A stretch of DNA of 50,667 bases, taken from positions 1 through 50,667 of the forward strand of contig CAAGCF010000030.1 of NCBI GenBank assembly GCA_900768265.1. Direction: 5' to 3'. Made by a program: the position numbers and the translations under genes. Positions within the stretch are counted from its first letter, which is position 1. Every line of letters begins with the position of its first letter. The stretch is from an uncultured Collinsella sp. (lineage in GTDB: Bacteria > Actinomycetota > Coriobacteriia > Coriobacteriales > Coriobacteriaceae). The notes below the pieces were generated by a model, which saw nothing but the letters and a program-made list of their open reading frames with translations, was not told where the DNA came from and searched no databases. Below, in pieces: positions 1-7,416 of this stretch.

Positions 1-74
1 GGCGTTTAGCTCAGGGGGAGAGCGCTTCCCTGACACGGAAGAGGTCAGAAGTTCAAATCTTCTAACGCCCACCA
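1..74 (+). tRNA. tRNA-Val (anticodon GAC)
   Basis: The sequence folds as a full cloverleaf. The acceptor stem GGCGTTT pairs with AACGCCC, the anticodon stem CTTCC/GGAAG encloses the loop CTGACAC, and the T arm is AGAAG-TTCAAAT-CTTCT. The anticodon is GAC, which reads valine codon GUC. The discriminator A is at 71 and the CCA end is encoded at 72-74. The gene starts at base 1 of the window, so upstream tRNAs or a promoter may lie outside. Confidence 0.95.
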
Positions 75-82
75 AATGTTCG

Positions 83-117
83 CAGCTCAGAGGCTATGTC
101 CTCTGGGCTGTTTTGTT
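83..117 (+). terminator. Rho-independent terminator after tRNA-Val
   Basis: An 11-bp stem (83-93 with 100-110, one G-U pair, 6-nt loop) is followed by TTTTGTTTT. It lies 9 bases after the tRNA CCA end and is the natural terminator of the tRNA transcript. Confidence 0.85.
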
Positions 118-214
118 TTGGTCGCCAAATGGGTCGCCAAATCGTCGGCAAAAGGTACCTCGATTCATGAAAGAGCGGTTCTGAGCGTCAGTTTAGCCTT
201 GTCATCTCAATCGA

Positions 215-859
215 GTGGGGTTGACCATTTTGAACATAACCGTGCATCTCGTCGACGTTTCTGCGATCGATCCCGGCGAGACCGTTGATATGGCATCAAT
301 CGCGGGACGCTATGCCTTACGTGCCTCCAATGGGGATCTCCCAATCGCGTCTCGGAGGGAAGCTGCAGGCGTGGGTCTGCTTCTTCGCGACGCCCTGGGT
401 GTCTTCGACGACACCCAGCTTGCGCGTTCTGCTTTCGGCAAGATCGAGCTTGCGGATGGTGAGGCCCCCTCTATTTCCATTTCACATGGCGGAAGCGTGG
501 CCGTCCTCGCTGTTTCCGATGCTGCTCGGTCGGGCGGAGGACCTATCGGCGTGGATATCGAGGCGATCGATGAGATTGCTCCCGTTGCGGTTGAGCGTAT
601 GGCGAACGACGACGAGCGCGCGTGGATTAACGCTGCCTCCAATTTGCAAGAACGCAATCTTCGTCTGAGTCAGACGTGGACGCGCATCGAGGCCATTCTC
701 AAGGCTGAGGGTGTCGGGTTTTCGATTGATCCTCGCAAAGACGGTATGCCCGACGGATGGAATACTTCGTCGGTGACATACGGTCGCTGCGTCATCTCTT
801 GTGCGGCGCGCTCTATGCCTCGTATCGTCCTCAAGGAGCACACCTTTCGGGTAGCATAG
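215..859 (+). CDS. 4'-phosphopantetheinyl transferase, Sfp/AcpT superfamily
   Basis: Predicted to move 4'-phosphopantetheine from CoA to a serine of a carrier protein. Visible family motifs are an N-terminal basic region, SISISHGG (the substrate-binding SxSH segment), IGVDIE (Mg-binding GVDxE) and WTRIEAILKAEG (the WxxxEAxxKxxG helix), in the normal order over about 214 residues. The start is uncertain. GTG at 215 opens the frame, but TTG at 230 has a GTGGGG about 9 bases upstream and GTG at 242 is also possible. A TetR regulator follows, then a gene set containing an acyl carrier protein at 3680, which is the obvious substrate candidate. It could also serve other carrier proteins of the cell. 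Family assignment is firm; the specific partner is inferred from position. Confidence 0.85.
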   Translation: MGLTILNITVHLVDVSAIDPGETVDMASIAGRYALRASNGDLPIASRREAAGVGLLLRDALGVFDDTQLARSAFGKIELADGEAPSISISHGGSVAVLAVSDAARSGGGPIGVDIEAIDEIAPVAVERMANDDERAWINAASNLQERNLRLSQTWTRIEAILKAEGVGFSIDPRKDGMPDGWNTSSVTYGRCVISCAARSMPRIVLKEHTFRVA

Positions 860-887
860 GAGCCAATCGACAATAGGGGAGGCCGCT

Positions 888-1505
888 ATGCCACTGAACG
901 CTCAAAACGATATCGCTTCACGGATCGAGGATGCCGTCTTTGAGCTTATGGCGGCAACTCCGGTGCAGTCGATTAAGGTGGCCGAGGTACTTCGCCTTGC
1001 CCATACTTCCAAATCGACGTTCTATCGCTGTTATCGCTCTGTCGATGATGTGGTTAAACGTTTTGAAGATGAGCTGCTCCAGAATATGCAGGACATCAAT
1101 GATGTTGCGCTGGAGGCTCGTTTTGGCGATGCGCAGCTGGACCCTACGCCCACGATGATCAAGCGCATGGAGATTCTCCAGGCTAATCGCTCGAAAGTTT
1201 TGGCGCTTAACAGCGAAAACGGGGACCCCGTGTTCACGCATAAGGCTACGATTTTCATGCATGGGTATTTTCGCGACCGTCTGCGCTCAACGTTTTCTGA
1301 CGAGACCGATCTTGACCTGTATCTGGCTTTTGCTCTCGCGGGCCACCATAACCTTATCCAGTACTGGCTCGAGGTCCGTCCTGATTTGGAGGCACGCACC
1401 GTTGCCGCCGCGCTCAATCGCATGTTCTATGCGCCGCTGTTTGTCGACGATACCTCGCGCCATTGGCACCCACGTATCCCCGATTTTGAAAAGCCACTCG
1501 GTTGA
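888..1505 (+). CDS. TetR-family transcriptional regulator
   Basis: A 205-residue protein with an N-terminal TetR-type helix-turn-helix at about residues 8-55, recognisable in IKVAEVLRLAHTSKSTFYRCY, followed by an all-alpha region that would form the ligand-binding and dimer domain. The start ATG is preceded by GGGGAGG at 5 bases. It sits 28 bases after the phosphopantetheinyl transferase and upstream of the thiolase/ACP/kinase genes. An 18-bp palindrome at 1705-1722, between this gene and the thiolase, is a reasonable operator. I infer that it is the local repressor of the acyl module; the ligand is unknown. Confidence 0.85.
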   Translation: MPLNAQNDIASRIEDAVFELMAATPVQSIKVAEVLRLAHTSKSTFYRCYRSVDDVVKRFEDELLQNMQDINDVALEARFGDAQLDPTPTMIKRMEILQANRSKVLALNSENGDPVFTHKATIFMHGYFRDRLRSTFSDETDLDLYLAFALAGHHNLIQYWLEVRPDLEARTVAAALNRMFYAPLFVDDTSRHWHPRIPDFEKPLG

Positions 1506-1517
1506 GCGGCTGTTTTT
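1492..1517 (+). terminator. terminator overlapping the tetR stop codon
   Basis: AGCCACTC pairs with GAGCGGCT (one mismatch, 4-nt loop) and is followed by GTTTTTT. The stem includes the last codons and stop of the TetR gene, so it would end the transcript of the first two genes. Confidence 0.6.
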
Positions 1518-1602
1518 TAGGGATGAACGGTTGCGCATGCAGTGAACTCAAAGTGCTCCAACCCTATGAATCGGTTTTAAGCACGGTCATTTATCTGCTA
1601 TT

Positions 1603-1661
1603 TGGGACAAAAAGCCGCTATGTGTACCAAATGGTGGGACACATAGCGGCTTTTTGTCCCA
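1603..1661 (+). repeat. long perfect inverted repeat (23-bp arms)
   Basis: Bases 1603-1625 are exactly complementary to 1639-1661, with a 13-base loop. The loop carries a further ACCA..TGGT dyad and a second GGTGGGACA copy that could pair with the right-hand flank instead. It lies between the tetR terminator and the thiolase promoter region. Short open frames crossing it are not genes. It belongs to a set of similar but non-identical intergenic palindromes in this window. Confidence 0.85.
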
Positions 1662-1704
1662 CAACACCAAATAAACCCCTCGTAAACTAAAGCTACGTTC
1701 AAAA

Positions 1705-1722
1705 GAACCACTGCAGTAGTTC
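1705..1722. promoter_or_regulatory. candidate TetR operator palindrome
   Basis: The 18-mer GAACCACTGCAGTAGTTC is a perfect dyad (GAACnACTGCAGTnGTTC) apart from the one N/N position in each arm. It lies 144 bases before the thiolase ATG and 200 bases after the tetR stop. Size and symmetry fit a TetR-family operator. A -10/-35 pair could not be assigned with confidence. The link to the TetR gene is inferred. Confidence 0.55.
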
Positions 1723-1744
1723 AACGTGTGACGGCACAGAAAAG

Positions 1745-1776
1745 CCGCGAGCGCTCTCTCACCTTCGCTCGCGGCC
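1745..1776 (+). other. leader hairpin upstream of the thiolase
   Basis: GCCGCGAGCG (1745-1754) pairs perfectly with CGCTCGCGGC (1767-1776) across a 12-base loop. There is no T-run, so a simple terminator is unlikely. It would lie in the 5' untranslated region if transcription begins near the palindrome at 1705-1722. Confidence 0.5.
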
Positions 1777-1848
1777 GGACTGCGCCATCATTCCGTACAC
1801 CTTCACATGATTAGGATGTGATATTCAGTGGTTACGCTCGGAAAGAAT

Positions 1849-3114
1849 ATGCGCAGCGTCTCGATTGTAGGCGTAGGCTGCACCCCATTCAAGGATTTTG
1901 AGGAGCATCCCGAGACCCAGGGTATTGGCGAGGGCGAGGCGTTTGGCTATGCGGCCCTCGAGGCAATTGCCGACGCCGGCCTTGAGCCCCGCGATATCGA
2001 CTTTTTCTACCACGGCAGCGCCAATCCGTATCTCGTTGGCGATTGCATTACCCCAAACATGCAGGTTGCCGATTGGTTTGGTGTTCGCGCCAAGGGTTCC
2101 GTCCATCATTCCGAGGCTTGCTGCACGGGCTATGTCGCCCTTGAGCAGGCCGTGATGGCAGTCGCCTCCGGTGCCTACGATGTTGTCCTTACGGGTGCCT
2201 GCGATTTGGCTTCGACTCTTCCCGTTGAGCACATGCCCTCCCATATTCGTCAGGACTTTACGCTCGACGTCATGATTCCCTCGCTCGATAAGATCTATGA
2301 CCGCGCGTATGGTCGTCCGCTCGATGGCGCCTTCGGCGTGTCGTTCGACAACTGGATCAACGAGTATTCGATGCAGTACGACCTTACCGCCGATCAGATC
2401 GATGACGCCCTGAACGGCCTTACCAAGAGCCTTCGCCGCGGCGCCGTCCTGAATCCCCTTGCGTGGTATGAGACCACGGTCGAGGAGGATGCGAAGGCAG
2501 CTGGGTTTGATACCGCCGATGAGTACCTCAAGAGCATGTACAACCCGCGCGTCACGCAGTACCTGCGTGTTACCGGCTTCGAGAAGAAGTGCGACGGTGC
2601 CGCAGCTGTTGTCGTGATGCCCACGGAGAAGGCCAAGGCCATGGGTGTCCCGTATGCACCTATCGAGGTTCTGGGCACGGGCGCCTCTGCCGTCGAGGCC
2701 GGCCTGCTTCACAATGAGCACTGGGCTACCGAGCTTGCCGCCAAGCAGGTCTACGACCTTACCGGCGTGAGCCCCGACGAGATCGACCTGTTCATGTGCA
2801 ATGACTTCTTCCTGGCTTCCGAGATCGTCTCGGCTGAGGAGTGCGGCTATATTCCGCGCGGCGAGGCTTGGAAGTATGCGATCGATGGCCGCACCGCTTT
2901 TGACGGTGATAAGCCCATCAACCCGCACGGTGGCCGTTGCAACTTCGGCCACGCTCATGGCGCATCCGGCATCGCCGATATCGTCGAGGCCGTTAAGCAA
3001 ATGCGTGGCGTCGCCGGTGCAACCCAGATGAAGAAGGTTCCCGAGACGGCCTTCCTGCGCGGTTTTGGCGGTTCTCAGAATGTGCGCTGCCAGATTCTTC
3101 GTACCGTCGCCTAA
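1849..3114 (+). CDS. thiolase-like acyltransferase, SCP2/archaeal type
   Basis: A thiolase-superfamily protein of 421 residues from the ATG at 1849, which follows GGAAAG; a GTG at 1828 would add seven residues. It opens with the typical IVGVGCTPF strand. The nucleophile-loop cysteine sits in EACCTG (about residues 90-94), and INPHGG...GHAHGASG near residues 357-375 supplies the GHxxG histidine. The C-terminal glycine loop is RGFGGSQNVRC rather than the CxGGG of classical biosynthetic thiolases. Members of this branch usually act with a DUF35 protein, and that partner is the next gene. The reaction would be C-C bond cleavage or formation on a beta-ketoacyl thioester; the substrate is not evident. 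Confidence 0.85.
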   Translation: MRSVSIVGVGCTPFKDFEEHPETQGIGEGEAFGYAALEAIADAGLEPRDIDFFYHGSANPYLVGDCITPNMQVADWFGVRAKGSVHHSEACCTGYVALEQAVMAVASGAYDVVLTGACDLASTLPVEHMPSHIRQDFTLDVMIPSLDKIYDRAYGRPLDGAFGVSFDNWINEYSMQYDLTADQIDDALNGLTKSLRRGAVLNPLAWYETTVEEDAKAAGFDTADEYLKSMYNPRVTQYLRVTGFEKKCDGAAAVVVMPTEKAKAMGVPYAPIEVLGTGASAVEAGLLHNEHWATELAAKQVYDLTGVSPDEIDLFMCNDFFLASEIVSAEECGYIPRGEAWKYAIDGRTAFDGDKPINPHGGRCNFGHAHGASGIADIVEAVKQMRGVAGATQMKKVPETAFLRGFGGSQNVRCQILRTVA

Positions 3115-3152
3115 GCGATCGCGGTTTTCGATTTCCCATAAGGAGTATTCTC

Positions 3153-3575
3153 ATGCAACTCAAAGATATGGAGCCCGTGGTCAAAAAGTTCTACACGGGT
3201 CTTGAAGAGGGCATCTATTGGGCACGTCAGTGCCCCGAGTGCGGAGCCGTCGAGTTTCCGCCTCACCTTGCCTGCAATGCCTGCGGCTACCACAAGACCG
3301 ATTGGGTCCAGGTTTCCGGTCACGGCCATCTGATCGATTTTACCCTGCCTGGTCCGCAGAACGACAAGCCCTACCTCAAGGAGTATGGCAAGTACGCCTA
3401 CGGCGCCGTCGATATCGACGAGGGCTCTCAGTACACCTACGTCATCTACGGCATTACCAAGAAGAAGGCCCCCGAGATCCGCGCCAAGCTCATGGCGGGC
3501 GAGACCGTTGGCGTCCATGCCAAGGTTATCGACCGACCGGGCTACAAAGAGCTCACGTTTGAGCTTGACGACTAG
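3153..3575 (+). CDS. DUF35 zinc-ribbon/OB-fold protein, thiolase partner
   Basis: A 140-residue protein with a rubredoxin-like zinc ribbon (Cys27-x2-Cys30 and Cys41-x2-Cys44) followed by an OB-fold region with the family-typical G-x-G-x-L-I-D-F segment. DUF35 proteins bind SCP2-type thiolases or HMG-CoA synthases and help channel acyl-CoA intermediates, as in archaeal thiolase complexes and the Phl acetyltransferase. The gene starts 38 bases after the thiolase with AAGGAG 8 bases before the ATG, so the two are almost certainly co-expressed and form one complex. No catalytic residues of its own are expected. Confidence 0.9.
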   Translation: MQLKDMEPVVKKFYTGLEEGIYWARQCPECGAVEFPPHLACNACGYHKTDWVQVSGHGHLIDFTLPGPQNDKPYLKEYGKYAYGAVDIDEGSQYTYVIYGITKKKAPEIRAKLMAGETVGVHAKVIDRPGYKELTFELDD

Positions 3576-3610
3576 GCTTTCACCCTTTTAACAATTCGAT
3601 TCCTCTCTTA

Positions 3611-3657
3611 GGCTACGGCGGGACCCATGTCTCCAGCCCGCCGTGGCCGCCCCTCTT
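3611..3657 (+). terminator. intra-operon hairpin between DUF35 and ACP genes
   Basis: A 12-bp stem (3611-3622 with 3637-3648, one wobble) is followed by GCCCCTCTTTTTAT. It resembles a leaky terminator or processing site. It would lower expression of the ACP, transferase and kinase relative to the thiolase pair, or mark the end of a first transcript. Confidence 0.6.
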
Positions 3658-3679
3658 TTTATCTTAGAAAGGCACCATC

Positions 3680-3913
3680 ATGAACGAAGAACTCACTCAG
3701 CAGATCTGCGATTTTGCCAAGTCCGCTTACAACTATGACGGTGATGTGACTCCCGAGACGACGTTTGAGACCCTGGGCAAGGGCTCGATGAAGATGATCG
3801 CACTGACCTCCATGATCGAGAACGAGCTCGATGCCGAGGTCCCCGTTCGCGAGGTCATGGTCATGAAGACCGTCGGCGAGCTTATCGAGCGCACTGCCGA
3901 AGAGATGGAGTAG
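3680..3913 (+). CDS. acyl carrier protein, dedicated
   Basis: A 77-residue acidic helical protein of ACP size. The carrier motif reads LGKGSMKMIALTSMIENEL; Ser36 would receive phosphopantetheine. The usual Asp before this Ser (DSL) is replaced by Gly, and Leu after it by Met, so it is a divergent ACP rather than the fatty-acid-synthesis AcpP. It lies between the DUF35 protein and the phosphate acyltransferase, whose ATG is only 5 bases after its stop codon. A phosphopantetheinyl transferase lies upstream in the same region. I infer that it carries an acyl group between the thiolase and the Pta/kinase pair. Confidence 0.8.
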   Translation: MNEELTQQICDFAKSAYNYDGDVTPETTFETLGKGSMKMIALTSMIENELDAEVPVREVMVMKTVGELIERTAEEME

Positions 3914-3918
3914 CTGCC

Positions 3919-4926
3919 ATGGACCTGATGCAGACCCTGCGCGAGCGGGCTGCCGCCAAGCCTATGCGCGTTGCTTTTCCCGAGGGCGAAAACGAGACCA
4001 TGATGCAGGCGGTCGCAAAGATCGCCGCTGAGCATCTTGCCGAATGCGTGCTGGTCGGCGACGGCAGTAAGCTCAAGGAGCTTGCCGACGAGCGTGGTAT
4101 CTCCCTTGACGGCATCGAGATTGTCGATGTGACCGACGAGGAGGCGAACGCCGCCTGCTGCGAGCGCTACCTTTCGCATCCGGATTGCAAGTTTAAGCCC
4201 AAGGGCGCCGCGCGCCGTATGACGCGTCCGCTTGAGCGCGCCCTGATTTTGCAGGTGCTCGGCGATGTCGACGTAATGTTCGCCGGCATCGATAACGCCA
4301 CGGGCGACATCATCCTGGCGGGTCAGACCATCGTCGGCCTTGCCGACGGGGTGGACACCGTGAGCTCGTGCGGTATCGCCGACATTCCCAACTGGAACGG
4401 CGGCGAAGGCGGCCTTTTGGCTTTTGGCGATTCCGCCGTTTGCGTTGACCCCACGAGCGAGGAGCTTGCCTCGATTGCGATTTCGTCGAGCGAAACGGTA
4501 CGCTCGCTGACCGGATGGGATATCCGTTGCGCGCTGCTTTCGCATTCGACTGACGGTTCGATGGATAACGAGCTTGTCGACAAGGTACGTCGCGCTCGCG
4601 AGATTGCCAACGATCGCCGTCCCGACCTTGCCATCGACGGCGAGTTCCAGTTTGATTCGGCGATTAACCCCAAGGTTGCGGCCAAGAAGGTTCATCGCGA
4701 GTCTGCTGTTGCGGGACAGGCCAATGTGGTCATCTGGCCCGATATCAACGTGGGCAATATCGGCGTCAAGATCATCCAGAACCTGACTGGCGCCAATGCC
4801 TACGGTCCCATGCTTCAGGGCTTCAAGAAGATCGTGTGTGATTGCTCGCGCTCTGCGCCCGTCGACGAGATCGTCGGCAACGTGGTGATGAGCTGTGTGC
4901 GCGCCCAGGCGCTTAAGGAGGCCTAA
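3919..4926 (+). CDS. phosphate acyltransferase (Pta/Ptb family)
   Basis: A 335-residue protein of the PTA_PTB family, which exchanges acyl thioester for acyl phosphate. Signature blocks are near the C terminus: DGEFQFDSAINP, VAGQANVVIWPDINVGNIGVK and GANAYGPMLQGFKK, with the conserved NVGNIG loop. These blocks are closer to phosphotransacetylase than to classical Ptb, although the next gene is a butyrate-kinase-type enzyme. GGAG lies about 8 bases before the ATG and the gene is tightly spaced behind the ACP. The natural donor could be acyl-CoA or acyl-ACP. The exact chain length cannot be read from the sequence. Confidence 0.85.
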   Translation: MDLMQTLRERAAAKPMRVAFPEGENETMMQAVAKIAAEHLAECVLVGDGSKLKELADERGISLDGIEIVDVTDEEANAACCERYLSHPDCKFKPKGAARRMTRPLERALILQVLGDVDVMFAGIDNATGDIILAGQTIVGLADGVDTVSSCGIADIPNWNGGEGGLLAFGDSAVCVDPTSEELASIAISSSETVRSLTGWDIRCALLSHSTDGSMDNELVDKVRRAREIANDRRPDLAIDGEFQFDSAINPKVAAKKVHRESAVAGQANVVIWPDINVGNIGVKIIQNLTGANAYGPMLQGFKKIVCDCSRSAPVDEIVGNVVMSCVRAQALKEA

Positions 4927-4929
4927 GGT

Positions 4930-6042
4930 ATGTCCGATAAAAAGACTCCCTGGCGCATCCTGGTAATCAACCCGGGTTCCACTTCCACGAAGGTGGGCGT
5001 TTTTGAGGGTGATGAGTGCAAGCTCAGCAAGAACGTTGCGCACGATGCGAAGGACCTCGCCCAGTTCGATGGGGTTTCGGCTCAGATGCCGTATCGCTGC
5101 GATCTGATTCTTGGAGCACTGGGGGAGGTGGGCCTGAAGCTCGAGGACTTTGATGCATTTGTCGGTCGCGGCGGCGGCTTGCTTTCGCTGCCCGGCGGCA
5201 CGTATGCCATCAATGAGGTCATGCTCGAGCATGCCCGCGTCGGTGCGAACGGCATTCAGCACCCGGCGCAGCTTGGCCCCCAGATTGCTCATGAGTTTGC
5301 CTCAAAGACGGGCAAGCCCTCTTTTGTGGTGAATCCTCCCGATACCGATGAGCTGTGCGACCTCGCACGCATGACGGGCATTAAGGGCGTGTATCGAAAC
5401 GTGCACCTGCACGCCCTTAATCTCAAAGAGACTGCCATCCGCCATGCGGCAAAGCTCGGTCGCCCCTATGATGAGTGCAACTTCATCGTTTGCCATATCG
5501 GCGGCGGCATCTCTATCTCGGCTCATCTTAAGGGCAAGATGGTGGACGGCAACGACATCGTCGGCGGCGAGGGCCCCATGGCACCGACGCGCTGCGGATC
5601 GGTTCCCGCGATCGAGGTCGCAAAGTACACCGCGGAACACGGCCTTGATGTCGCTCGCGCCCATTGCATGAAGACCGGCGGTTTTGTCGATCTTTTGGGT
5701 ACCTCCGATGCCATCGAGGTGTGCGAGCGTGCCGCCGCGGGCGATAAGGCTGCAGCTCGCGCCTGGGATACGATGGTTTACCAAATCTGCAAGTGGATTG
5801 GCGAGATGGCCTGTGTGCTGAAGGGCGACGTCGACGGCATCTTGCTCGGAGGCGGCATGGTCCACAGCAAGGAGCTCGTTGCCTCGATTGAGGAATGCTG
5901 CTCTTGGATCGCCCCCGTGTCGGCTTATCCCGGCGAGTTTGAGCTCGAGGCGATGGCGTCTGGCGCCTGCCGCGTGCTCGATGGTGTCGAGGAAGCGCTC
6001 GTGTACAGCGGAGAACCCGTGTTCACCGGATTCAACGACTAA
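4930..6042 (+). CDS. buk: butyrate kinase family acyl kinase
   Basis: A 370-residue ASKHA-fold kinase that would convert acyl phosphate plus ADP into free acid plus ATP. It shows the N-terminal phosphate loop INPGSTSTKVGVF, the GRGGGLLSLPGGTY block of butyrate kinases, the HIGGGISISAH phosphate-2 motif and the ILLGGGMVHS adenosine motif. It starts 3 bases after the Pta stop with AAGGAGG overlapping that stop, so the two are translationally coupled. Butyrate kinase relatives also take isobutyrate, branched or propionyl phosphates, so the gene symbol describes the family and not a proven substrate. Confidence 0.9.
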   Translation: MSDKKTPWRILVINPGSTSTKVGVFEGDECKLSKNVAHDAKDLAQFDGVSAQMPYRCDLILGALGEVGLKLEDFDAFVGRGGGLLSLPGGTYAINEVMLEHARVGANGIQHPAQLGPQIAHEFASKTGKPSFVVNPPDTDELCDLARMTGIKGVYRNVHLHALNLKETAIRHAAKLGRPYDECNFIVCHIGGGISISAHLKGKMVDGNDIVGGEGPMAPTRCGSVPAIEVAKYTAEHGLDVARAHCMKTGGFVDLLGTSDAIEVCERAAAGDKAAARAWDTMVYQICKWIGEMACVLKGDVDGILLGGGMVHSKELVASIEECCSWIAPVSAYPGEFELEAMASGACRVLDGVEEALVYSGEPVFTGFND

Positions 6043-6055
6043 TAGTGCTGTGTTT

Positions 6056-6095
6056 GGGGCGGCCGCTGGTGATATCTGGCCGCTCCGACCCTTTT
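6056..6095 (+). terminator. terminator-like hairpin after the kinase gene
   Basis: GGGGCGGCC (6056-6064) pairs with GGCCGCTCC (6078-6086) with one wobble, followed by GACCCTTTTCTTT. It sits in the 74-base gap before the MFS gene and may be a partial terminator. Confidence 0.6.
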
Positions 6096-6116
6096 CTTTA
6101 AGTGTAAGGATGGATC

Positions 6117-7316
6117 ATGGATAAAACCAAGATCAAATACCTGGTGGGCATTTATGCTGCCGCCATGTGCATTATGGGCATGTTGGTGCCCGTCCCCATC
6201 GTAGCCTCTGTCGCGGCCGCGTTTCCCAACGAGAACATCGCTGCCGTTCAGATGATCATCGGCATCATCCCGTTGATGATGGCGCTGTCCGCCATGCTCG
6301 TCTCTTCACAGCTTGCCTCTCGCGTGTCCAAGAAGAAGACGACGCTCGTCGGTCACGTTATCGTGATGCTGGCAGGCGCCTCGGTGCTGGTGTTCCACGA
6401 CTCGCTCGGCCAGGTCTTAGCGGCTTCTGCTGTCATGGGCCTTGGCCTTGGTGCCGTCCAGAACTCGACCGACGCCTTGATCGCCGACTATTTTGGTGGC
6501 AAGCAGCGTTCGTTTGTCATGGGCATCTACTCCACTTTTGTTGCACTGGGCGGCATTATCTGGACGATGGTTTCCGGCATCTTGGGTTCTGCCGAGTGGT
6601 TCCACAGCTATGCGGCGTACTTCATCATGATCATTTTCATCGTGATCGAGGCTGTTTGCCTTCCCGAGGGTCATCTTGAGCCCAAGCGCAAGGTCAACGT
6701 GTTTGCCAATATGCCTAAAGAGGTCGCGATTATCACGCTCATGAGCTTTGTGTTCGTACTCACGTTCCAGCTCTTCAGCTCCAACGTTTCGCTGCTTGTT
6801 GTGGGTCGCGGCTTTGGCGGTACCGTGGAAGCCGGTCTTGCCTCTACTGTTATGACCGTTGCCGGTATTGCGGCTGGTCTTTTGGTCGGTCCGCTGTTTG
6901 CCAAGTTCAAGAACCTGGCTATGCCGATCGCGTGGGGCGTGACGCTCGTTGGCCTGGGCCTGACGCTGGTTGCGCCCGCCTTTATGGTGCTGTGCGTTGC
7001 GGGCTTTGTCGTTGCGCTGGGCAAGGAGACCTACGTGCCGCTGGAGGGCAATTTTGCTGCCGGCAACTCTGCCCCCGAGGGACGTGCGTTTAACCTTGCC
7101 ATTGGCATGGCCGGCATCAACTTTGGCATGGCACTGTCTCCCATTGTGTTTGAGGCCGTGACGTCGCCGTTTGGTGCGACGATTGACCAGAAGTTCATCG
7201 CTGGCATGATCGTCTGTGCGGCTTGTGTCGTCTTTGGCGCCATTAAGTATCGCAAGCTCACCCCGGCCCAGCTTGCCGAGGCCGAGAAGATGGCGGCCAG
7301 CGGCGAGGCGGAGTAG
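6117..7316 (+). CDS. MFS transporter, 12 TM
   Basis: A 399-residue hydrophobic protein with about 12 membrane segments in two bundles separated by a charged loop (EGHLEPKRKVNVF, about residues 182-194). It has the cytoplasmic basic loop RVSKKKTT of the major facilitator family after TM2. It follows the kinase by 74 bases on the same strand, with AAGGATGG before the ATG. The position suggests import of the substrate or export of the acid product of the thiolase/Pta/Buk module, but the substrate class cannot be told from sequence. Confidence 0.85.
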   Translation: MDKTKIKYLVGIYAAAMCIMGMLVPVPIVASVAAAFPNENIAAVQMIIGIIPLMMALSAMLVSSQLASRVSKKKTTLVGHVIVMLAGASVLVFHDSLGQVLAASAVMGLGLGAVQNSTDALIADYFGGKQRSFVMGIYSTFVALGGIIWTMVSGILGSAEWFHSYAAYFIMIIFIVIEAVCLPEGHLEPKRKVNVFANMPKEVAIITLMSFVFVLTFQLFSSNVSLLVVGRGFGGTVEAGLASTVMTVAGIAAGLLVGPLFAKFKNLAMPIAWGVTLVGLGLTLVAPAFMVLCVAGFVVALGKETYVPLEGNFAAGNSAPEGRAFNLAIGMAGINFGMALSPIVFEAVTSPFGATIDQKFIAGMIVCAACVVFGAIKYRKLTPAQLAEAEKMAASGEAE

Positions 7317-7356
7317 CCGCTCGAGTAGTTGCTTTGCCGCACACCATGTTTTATCG

Positions 7357-7390
7357 GGGCCGCCGGCATATGCCGGCGGCCCTCTTTCTA
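7357..7390 (+). terminator. terminator after the MFS gene
   Basis: Bases 7357-7382 are a perfect 26-base palindrome (GGGCCGCCGGCAT and its complement), followed by TCTTTCT. It is positioned as the terminator of the MFS transcript, or as an attenuator before the small membrane protein. Confidence 0.7.
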
Positions 7391-7416
7391 TCATTGACTT
7401 TGAAAGGTTTACGGCT

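Noticed and set aside
1502..1690. Short plus-strand open frame after tetR
   Set aside because: It is made of the tetR terminator and the long inverted repeat at 1603-1661, with no family resemblance.
3733..5292. Long open frame on the minus strand opposite the ACP, Pta and kinase genes
   Set aside because: It is antisense to three genes with clear family motifs and has no recognisable domain or ribosome site; a by-product of GC-rich third positions.
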